Below are positions 1-4,625 of a stretch of DNA of 14,055 nucleotides, piece after piece (the first letter of the stretch is position 1; the number at the start of each line of letters is the position of its first letter). The notes below the pieces were generated by a model. The model did not search any database. It was not told the origin of the DNA and saw nothing but the letters and a program-made list of their open reading frames with translations. The translations under genes were made by a program, and so were the position numbers. Origin of the DNA: an uncultured Erysipelotrichaceae bacterium (GTDB taxonomy: Bacteria; Bacillota_I; Bacilli_A; RF39; UBA660); NCBI GenBank assembly GCA_902773365.1, contig CACYEG010000085.1, positions 1-14,055 on the forward strand, written 5' to 3'.

Positions 1-1
1 T

Positions 2-127
2 GGCATATTAATTGCAGTATTAACATACTTTTTAATACTTTTAGTTCCATATGCAGCAAGTATGGTTAGTATTCTACTTATAAATTTAGTTACACCAATA
101 ATAGATAGAATATTCGTGATAAAGTAA
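2..127 (+). CDS. C-terminal fragment of an RnfD/NqrB-family membrane subunit
   Basis: Only the last 41 codons are in the window; the gene begins upstream. The fragment is one hydrophobic helix (ILIAVLTYFLILLVPYAA) followed by SILLINLVTPIIDRIF and a short lysine end. The pattern of a helix, then ILxxNxxxPxIDR, then the C-terminus is what I know from RnfD, the flavin-bearing membrane subunit of the Rnf ferredoxin:NAD+ oxidoreductase (related to NqrB), which couples electron transfer to ion pumping across the membrane. This is recognised from a short stretch only. In common rnfCDGEAB operons rnfG follows rnfD directly, but nothing like RnfG follows here. Another polytopic membrane protein remains possible. 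Confidence 0.5.
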   Translation, partial: GILIAVLTYFLILLVPYAASMVSILLINLVTPIIDRIFVIK

Positions 128-133
128 ACTGAG

Positions 134-177
134 AAACTTATTAATTGTATTGATAATTTTTGATAAACAAGTTTTTT
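134..177 (+). terminator. Possible weak terminator after the RnfD-like gene
   Basis: An AT-rich hairpin can form between TTATTAA (138-144) and TTGATAA (150-156), with one G-U pair, followed by five T (157-161). An outer pairing of AAACTT (134-139) with AAGTTT (169-174) also runs into a T tract (172-177). The position just after a stop codon fits a terminator. The stems are poor in GC, so this is tentative. Confidence 0.3.
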
Positions 178-666
178 ACTGAATCTTTTAATATAAGAAA
201 AGAAAAAGTTGACTTCGGAAAGAGATATATAAATTTCCATATGCGTGAGTATTTACCGTTTATGCTTGCATAAGAATTAAGGCGAAGGATACTTGAACTT
301 AGTGATAACGGTAGTATCAATATACCTGATATGCCAGATTTAATAAGAGGCCCACGTCGTAACAGGCTGTCAATTCCAGCCATGAGAGAGGCAATTAGCC
401 GGATGCCACTCGAGACTTTTATAAAGGATAATAGACTAATTTCTTTAAAAAAGCATTGGGAAAGTGAAGAACTTTCTACTTTTTTAGAAAATGATTTAGA
501 TAGAATATTATCATTCTATCTTAATTACGGCACTGAGGAATGTAGTATTGATTTAAGTGAAAAACATGAGAGTCAATATATTCTAGAGTGTCTAAATGGG
601 ACATTATCAGAAGAAAAAAACAATTATAAAAAGATGTTAAGGAAGGATTTAACACTTTGCTTCTAA
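157..666 (+). pseudogene. Unrecognised reading frame interrupted by an in-frame TAA
   Basis: One frame is open from about 157 to the TAA at 664-666, apart from a TAA at 271-273. The residues before the stop (KRYINFHMREYLPFMLA) and after it (ELRRRILELSDNGSINIPDM) both read like protein, and the run continues as a basic patch (IRGPRRNRL), then SIPAMREAISRMPLETF and a charged, probably helical C-terminal half. The first ATG after the stop is at 331 and has no Shine-Dalgarno sequence. The 331-666 part alone would give 111 aa. Codons such as CGT-CGT, CTG and CGG differ from the AGA- and TTA-rich neighbours. The best reading is a gene disabled by a nonsense mutation, perhaps acquired. A short functional protein from 331 is the alternative. 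I do not recognise the family. Confidence 0.4.
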
Positions 667-732
667 CTCATCACCTAAAAAGTGGTTGCTACAAATGAAA
701 ATAAATCTCATAAGTTAGTTAAAATACTTATA

Positions 733-778
733 ATAGTATACACAAATGATTGACAAATTAGTTATTATACTATACAAT
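733..778 (+). promoter_or_regulatory. Consensus promoter with an inverted repeat, upstream of the 472-aa gene
   Basis: TTGACA (750-755) and TACAAT (773-778) are separated by 17 nt, matching the vegetative sigma-A promoter. ATAGTATA (733-740) and TATACTAT (766-773) form a perfect 8-bp inverted repeat around the -35 element and into the -10 element. This is where a dimeric repressor could bind; the operator role is inference. Transcription would start near 785. Confidence 0.6.
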
Positions 779-812
779 AACTACCAATCAAAAAAAGGGG
801 GGGAGAAGAGAT

Positions 813-2231
813 ATGTCAAATAATAGAAAAGGACGCACTTTTTCATTTAGTGAGTTAGAAAAAATATTGGCAAAAGATATTCTAGAAGTTGCCATAGTAC
901 ATTATGATACAATGACCTTATTTATGGTACCTTTACGTGAGTTGCTTCAAATTTGCGTTTCATTTAAAAATGAACATACAGAATTTAAAGAAGTTTTTGA
1001 CAAAATAGACGAAACTACTGAAGTAAGAGATTTAGAAGAAAGTGATAAACAAAAACTATGGAATGTTATAGGGCGTTATATAGCTAAATCTAAAAAAAAT
1101 TTTGGTAAATATTTTAGGCAAGATCTAGAATATTTTATAGCTAATTGTGTTTTAATAAGACAAGAGCCTAAATTTAAAGTTCCAAGTAACTCTTTAAGTG
1201 CTACGCAACAATCATATTATGGCTCATTAAGTGGCGAGATAGATAAACCAAATTTTTATGGAAAATATATAATTAATAACCAAGAGAAATATAATGAAGA
1301 CTCTTTGGAATCACATAAAGAATATCTAATTACAGAAGTGCTAAAACTATTTATGTCTGAATATCTATCATGCGCAGAATATATAGAGAGTCCAGATGGT
1401 GTTAGCTATTGCACTACACAAAAAATACTCGATAAGGCAACTCTACGTTCGTATTTGAAAATAGTCGATGACGGTAAGAAACAACGCATACCTATGAGCG
1501 AAACAGCTTTTCATCTTGCCGATGTTGACCCGAAAGTTGAAGCAAAAGTGAAGGCAGCACCAGACGTCGTTGATGTCTTATGGGAACCAATAAAAGAAAG
1601 ATTAACTGCCTTTTGCAAAGCTTACTATATTCCCATGCATATAGATGAACAAGGAAATATAACTGTCGGAATGACTACAAAGCCTGAGGAAGATAGTAAC
1701 TTTGATTTTACAAGGCGTGAAAATATGTTGGCTTTTGCTAAAGAAATGACAAAGCAAAATGAGTTAATGATAGCGAGAAATAAATTTATGCGAAGCTTAT
1801 TATTATCAGGACCTACTGGTGGCTATGTTCAAACAATATTAGGGCCAATTAAGCAAGCAGTTGCTGCTAAAGAAGCAGAACTGGCTTCAAGTACTCTAGA
1901 AATCCGATCTGATGACTGCTTTGTTGATTTGTCTTTCGATGTTCCTGATAGATATGATTATGTGGAAATGAGGCAAAGGGACTATTATATTAAGTTTTTT
2001 GCTTGTATTCCAGGAGCTGGTAAAGTGGATTTTAGTGAGGAATTTAAAAATTATCCAAATAAATCAAAATATAGAACTAGTTTTTCATACACAATTAGTG
2101 TTAAAGGAGTTAATTTGACAAGTATTAAGAATCTCATTCTAAGCGAAGAAAATGAACTTTATCAATATAATAGGGTAAATAGGATAGAAGAGAACGGGAA
2201 AAGGATGTTCTTAAGGCCGTTAAATAAATAA
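813..2231 (+). CDS. Unrecognised 472-aa soluble protein
   Basis: I do not recognise this protein. It starts at ATG after an unusually G-rich Shine-Dalgarno region (seven G at 797-803, then AGAAGAG), under its own consensus promoter. There is no signal peptide or membrane segment. The first ~220 residues are mixed and charged, with aromatic-rich stretches. Residues 251-330 look helical (DVLWEPIKERLTAFCKAYYI, then RRENMLAFAKEMTKQNELM). About 390-472 look beta-rich (DYYIKFFACIPGAGK, FSYTISVKGVNL). Two glycine-rich patches, LSGPTGGY (331-338) and PGAGK (400-404), recall P-loops but lack the full GxxxxGK[ST] pattern. The gene sits between a probable pseudogene and the infC operon, with no obvious partner. 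An accessory or defence-type role is possible but has no direct support. Confidence 0.75.
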   Translation: MSNNRKGRTFSFSELEKILAKDILEVAIVHYDTMTLFMVPLRELLQICVSFKNEHTEFKEVFDKIDETTEVRDLEESDKQKLWNVIGRYIAKSKKNFGKYFRQDLEYFIANCVLIRQEPKFKVPSNSLSATQQSYYGSLSGEIDKPNFYGKYIINNQEKYNEDSLESHKEYLITEVLKLFMSEYLSCAEYIESPDGVSYCTTQKILDKATLRSYLKIVDDGKKQRIPMSETAFHLADVDPKVEAKVKAAPDVVDVLWEPIKERLTAFCKAYYIPMHIDEQGNITVGMTTKPEEDSNFDFTRRENMLAFAKEMTKQNELMIARNKFMRSLLLSGPTGGYVQTILGPIKQAVAAKEAELASSTLEIRSDDCFVDLSFDVPDRYDYVEMRQRDYYIKFFACIPGAGKVDFSEEFKNYPNKSKYRTSFSYTISVKGVNLTSIKNLILSEENELYQYNRVNRIEENGKRMFLRPLNK

Positions 2232-2251
2232 AGAAAGAAAAAAATTAATTC

Positions 2252-2279
2252 TTGACAATCTCATAAAATATGATAAGAT
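2252..2279 (+). promoter_or_regulatory. infC operon promoter
   Basis: TTGACA (2252-2257) and TAAGAT (2274-2279) are separated by 16 nt. TGA directly precedes the -10 hexamer, giving an extended -10. Transcription would start near 2286, leaving a leader of about 155 nt before infC. Confidence 0.7.
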
Positions 2280-2285
2280 ATATTT

Positions 2286-2420
2286 GTCAAAAAAAGGAAA
2301 GCGATGTATCCACATCCACCTGACTTGCTATAGCGAGTAGGTAAAAAGCCAAGGAAAGAGCAGATTATACTCTTTATATGTTATGGCATTTAAGTGGATA
2401 CAATTGTATTCACTTTTTAT
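2286..2420 (+). promoter_or_regulatory. L20-type leader with antiterminator/terminator switch
   Basis: TGTATCCAC (2305-2313) is the exact complement of GTGGATACA (2394-2402), giving a long-range 9-bp stem. The same downstream strand can instead form a 10-bp hairpin (2392-2401 with 2406-2415, one G-U pair, loop AATT) followed by T at 2414-2418, a classic intrinsic terminator. The two structures are mutually exclusive. Inside the long-range stem are hairpins ACTTGC/GCGAGT (2323-2338) and AAAGAG/CTCTTT (2355-2375). Known biology: in Bacillus subtilis the infC-rpmI-rplT leader is an attenuator controlled by free ribosomal protein L20. Position, gene order and architecture all fit that. L20 control here is inferred. 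Confidence 0.75.
2392..2418 (+). terminator. Leader attenuator hairpin before infC
   Basis: A 10-bp stem (2392-2401 with 2406-2415) with tetraloop AATT runs into a T tract at 2414-2418. It lies upstream of the infC Shine-Dalgarno and would stop transcription when the long-range antiterminator pairing is not formed. Confidence 0.7.
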
Positions 2421-2442
2421 ATGATTATGGAGGTGCGTTTTT

Positions 2443-2976
2443 ATAGCAAGTTCGAGAAAAGATGAGCAACCAATTAATGAACAAATAAAAGTTAGTGAGC
2501 TCATGGTAATTGGCCCAAATGGAGAACAGATGGGCATTAAGAAATTGGCTGATGCTTTAACGCTTGCATCATATGCAGGGTTAGACTTAGTCTTGATGAG
2601 TGGAAGCTCTACACCAGCTGTTGGAAAGATAATGGATTACAACAAATACCGTTATGAAAAACAAAAGAAAGTTAAAGAACAACAGAAAAAACAAAGAGAA
2701 AATATGAAAGAGCTTAAAGAGTTCAGACTTACTGTTAAGATAGACGTAGGTGATTTTGAAACTCGTAAAAGAAATGCTCAAGATTATTTATCTAAAGGAC
2801 ATAAAGTTAAAGGTTCTATACGTTTTAAAGGTAGAGAGATGGCTCATACTGAGCTAGGAGCAGATGTTTTAAACAGATTTGCAGAAGCTTTAAAAGACTA
2901 TGCAGATATTGAACAAAAGCCAGTATTAGAAGGTCGAACTATGGCTATAATACTTGCGCCAAAGGCAAAGAAGTAG
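2443..2976 (+). CDS. infC: Translation initiation factor IF-3, apparent ATA start
   Basis: IF3 binds the 30S subunit, keeps it apart from 50S and checks the initiator tRNA-start codon pairing. The first ATG in frame (2503) is too far downstream: the family hallmark INEQI lies before it, followed by VIGPNGEQMG. Reading back, GGAGGTG (2429-2435) is followed at normal distance by ATA at 2443, giving 177 aa, a normal IF3 length. No ATG, GTG or TTG is available at that place. The N-terminal domain (about 1-80), the lysine-rich linker helix (KYRYEKQKKVKEQQKKQ) and the C-terminal domain (FRLTVKIDVGDFETRKRNA to the end) are all present. Non-AUG infC starts such as AUU in E. coli let IF3 repress its own translation, and that is probable here. 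First gene of infC-rpmI-rplT. Confidence 0.93.
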   Translation: MASSRKDEQPINEQIKVSELMVIGPNGEQMGIKKLADALTLASYAGLDLVLMSGSSTPAVGKIMDYNKYRYEKQKKVKEQQKKQRENMKELKEFRLTVKIDVGDFETRKRNAQDYLSKGHKVKGSIRFKGREMAHTELGADVLNRFAEALKDYADIEQKPVLEGRTMAIILAPKAKK

Positions 2977-2994
2977 AATTTAGGAGGAAGAGTT

Positions 2995-3183
2995 ATGCCA
3001 AAACAAAAAACACATAAAGCTACAAAAAAAGTATTAAATGTAAGAAATAGTGGATCTATTACTTATAAAAAGTCTAATGGTAATCATAAGACTGCAAAGG
3101 ATTCTAGTAAACAAGTACGTCAAAGAAGAAATCAAGGTACTGTAAGTAAAGGAGATATGGCTAGACTAAAGTCTGTCATCTAA
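2995..3183 (+). CDS. rpmI: Ribosomal protein L35 (bL35)
   Basis: A small, very basic 62-residue protein of the large subunit. The start MPKQKTHKATKK and the later QVRQRRNQGTVSKGD are typical of bL35, and the length is normal. ATG is preceded by AGGAGGA (2982-2988). The gene lies 18 nt after infC and 14 nt before rplT, the conserved order in Firmicutes, so the three are co-transcribed and subject to the upstream leader. Confidence 0.95.
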   Translation: MPKQKTHKATKKVLNVRNSGSITYKKSNGNHKTAKDSSKQVRQRRNQGTVSKGDMARLKSVI

Positions 3184-3197
3184 TGGGGAGGTAAATC

Positions 3198-3734
3198 ATG
3201 ACAAGAGTTAAAGGTGGATCTGTTGCTAAAAACAGACGTAGAAAAGTATTAAAACAAGCTAAAGGTTATTTTGGAAGCAAGCATAGATTATTTAAGACTG
3301 CTCAAGAACAAGTTTTCCACAGTGGCAAATATGCTTATAGAGATAGAAAACAAAATAAACGTAATTTCAGAAAATTGTGGATTACTCGCATAAATGCAGG
3401 ATGCCGTGAAAACGGAATTAGCTATTCTAAGTTTATTGATGGATTAAATAAAGCAGGCATTCTTATTAATAGAAAAATGCTAAGTGAAATCGCTATCAAT
3501 GATCCAAAAGCATTTACAGATTTAGTTAAGACTGCTAATGACGCACTTAATGGAAAAGTAGCTGCTCCAAAGGAAGAAAAGGCTACAAAAGAAGTTAAGG
3601 CTGAAACTAAAGCAAGTGCAAAAAAAGACCTATCTAAGAAGACAGTTGCTGAACTAAAGGAAATGGCTAAAGAAAAAGGCGTTTCTGGATACAGTACTAT
3701 GAAGAAGGATGAATTATTAAAGGCTTTAAATTAA
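3198..3734 (+). CDS. rplT: Ribosomal protein L20 with a Rho_N-like C-terminal extension
   Basis: Residues 1 to about 118 are a complete bL20: the basic N-terminal tail (TRVKGGSVAKNRRRKVLKQAKGYFG), the HSGKYAYRDRKQNKR helix and the globular part (LWITRINAGCRENGISYSKF, then AGILINRKMLSEIA). bL20 binds 23S rRNA early in 50S assembly and in B. subtilis represses its own operon. The usual length is about 118-120 aa; this one has 178. The extra part is an Ala/Lys/Glu-rich linker (about 119-143) and then a compact unit (144-178, LSKKTVAELKEMAKEKG then GYSTMKKDELLKAL) that matches the helix-turn-helix pattern of the Rho N-terminal or SAP-like domain. Start supported by GGGGAGGT (3185-3192). The fusion is in frame with no sign of a sequencing artefact. 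Confidence 0.95.
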   Translation: MTRVKGGSVAKNRRRKVLKQAKGYFGSKHRLFKTAQEQVFHSGKYAYRDRKQNKRNFRKLWITRINAGCRENGISYSKFIDGLNKAGILINRKMLSEIAINDPKAFTDLVKTANDALNGKVAAPKEEKATKEVKAETKASAKKDLSKKTVAELKEMAKEKGVSGYSTMKKDELLKALN

Positions 3735-3743
3735 GCCTTTTTT
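3719..3743 (+). terminator. Terminator of the infC-rpmI-rplT operon
   Basis: AAAGGCTT (3719-3726) pairs perfectly with AAGCCTTT (3733-3740) around a 6-nt loop, followed by T through 3743. The hairpin overlaps the last codons and stop of rplT. Confidence 0.85.
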
Positions 3744-3747
3744 CATG

Positions 3748-3777
3748 CAAAAAAATAAGATTCACAAGGAATCTTAT
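3748..3777 (-). terminator. Terminator of rpsD
   Basis: On the minus strand the stem formed by 3769-3777 and 3755-3763 (9 bp, 5-nt loop) is followed by a U run (plus-strand A at 3749-3755). It overlaps the rpsD stop codon. With the rplT terminator it separates the two converging operons. Confidence 0.8.
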
Positions 3778-4376
3778 CTATTGTAGAATTCAACTATTAA
3801 CGATTCGTTAATTTCTGCAGTTAATTCGCTTCTTTCTGGATATCTAATATAAGTTCCAACCATTTTCTTTTCGTCAAATTCGACGTAAGCTGGACGAGAT
3901 GTTCTTCCTTCAAGGCTAGCTTTAATTGCAGGATGTTCTAGTGATGATTCTTTAACACTTATTTTTGAACCAGGTTTAACGATATATGATGGAATATCAA
4001 CTTTAGATCCATCTACTAAAATATGTCCATGGTTAACGAGTTGTCTTGCAGCACGTCTAGTATTTGCAAGTCCCATTCTATAAACCACATTATCTAGTCT
4101 TGATTCTAGAAGTTTAAAGAAGTTTTCGCCAGTAATACCGTTCATCTTTTGTGCTTTGTCGAAAGTTCTTCTGAATTGTTTTTCAGTTAAACCATAAAGA
4201 TATCTCATTTTTTGTTTTTCTTGAAGCTGAATACCATATTCGCTAGATTTTTTCTTTCTGTCAGTACCATGTTGACCAGGGGCATAAGGACGCTTAGCTA
4301 ATTCTTTTCCACTTTCTAAAGTTGAAAATCCAAGTCGTCTTGATTTCTTATAAGCAGGTCCTGTATATCTTGCCAT
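3774..4376 (-). CDS. rpsD: Ribosomal protein S4 (uS4)
   Basis: uS4 is a primary 16S rRNA-binding protein that nucleates 30S assembly and contributes to decoding fidelity. The 200-residue length is standard. The N-terminal part (MARYTGPAYKKSRRLG, then KRPYAPGQHG) and the S4 RNA-binding domain (about 90-150: RLDNVVYRMGLANTRRAARQLVNHGHI, then VDIPSYIVKPG) are both complete. This is the cysteine-free form, without an N-terminal zinc motif. The start ATG is preceded on its strand by AAGGAGAT. The gene stands alone with its own promoter, leader and terminator, as in B. subtilis, where S4 represses its own mRNA. Confidence 0.97.
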   Translation of the reverse strand: MARYTGPAYKKSRRLGFSTLESGKELAKRPYAPGQHGTDRKKKSSEYGIQLQEKQKMRYLYGLTEKQFRRTFDKAQKMNGITGENFFKLLESRLDNVVYRMGLANTRRAARQLVNHGHILVDGSKVDIPSYIVKPGSKISVKESSLEHPAIKASLEGRTSRPAYVEFDEKKMVGTYIRYPERSELTAEINESLIVEFYNR

Positions 4377-4388
4377 AATAATCTCCTT

Positions 4389-4528
4389 TCTATATTTTGC
4401 TTTATAGTAAAGTTTACATGTTTTTCAATGGGAGTTTGTAAATTGTTCGCTTGGCAGCAAGTTACTTAAAGCTGAGTACAAACACATAAGGAAAAACAAT
4501 GCAAAAACTGCCATAAATGCTATTTAGT
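4389..4528 (-). promoter_or_regulatory. rpsD leader with a possible S4-binding pseudoknot
   Basis: The roughly 140-nt untranslated leader of rpsD contains two complementary pairs that cross each other. In minus-strand order they are GGCAG (plus 4508-4512), GTTTGTA (4477-4483), CTGCC (4453-4457) and TACAAAC (4434-4440). The first pairs with the third (5 bp) and the second with the fourth (7 bp), which makes a pseudoknot. In B. subtilis S4 binds a structured rpsD leader and represses it, and in E. coli it binds a pseudoknot in the alpha operon mRNA. S4 regulation here is inferred from position and structure. Confidence 0.55.
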
Positions 4529-4557
4529 ATTATACACATTACATATGTATTTGTCAA
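4529..4557 (-). promoter_or_regulatory. rpsD promoter, full consensus
   Basis: On the minus strand TTGACA (plus 4552-4557) and TATAAT (plus 4529-4534) are separated by exactly 17 nt. All twelve positions match the sigma-A consensus, as expected for a highly expressed ribosomal protein gene. It is back to back with the ezrA promoter, the two -35 elements being 22 nt apart. Confidence 0.85.
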
Positions 4558-4579
4558 AGAAAATCGCTATTTTTTCTTG

Positions 4580-4608
4580 TTGCAATATAAAGGTTTTTAA
4601 GATATAAT
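4580..4608 (+). promoter_or_regulatory. ezrA promoter
   Basis: TTGCAA (4580-4585) and TATAAT (4603-4608) are separated by 17 nt. Transcription would start near 4615, only about 11 nt before the ezrA ATG. Confidence 0.65.
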
Positions 4609-4625
4609 CTTCTTATGATGAAAGA

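Noticed and set aside
141..383. An 80-residue minus-strand frame beginning MAGIDSLLRRG
   Set aside because: It is antisense to the frame that reads as protein on the plus strand, has no supporting family pattern, and overlaps the end of other candidate signals; treated as a shadow.
128..812. tRNA, tmRNA or other structured RNA gene in the gene-poor stretch
   Set aside because: No cloverleaf, no CCA end and no recognisable conserved RNA segment could be found; only the broken frame, a weak terminator and a promoter are supported.
1803..2024. P-loop (Walker A) motifs in the 472-aa protein: LSGPTGGY and PGAGK
   Set aside because: Neither has the full GxxxxGK[ST] pattern: the first lacks Lys and the second lacks the spacing and the Ser/Thr, and no Walker B is evident, so no ATPase is claimed.
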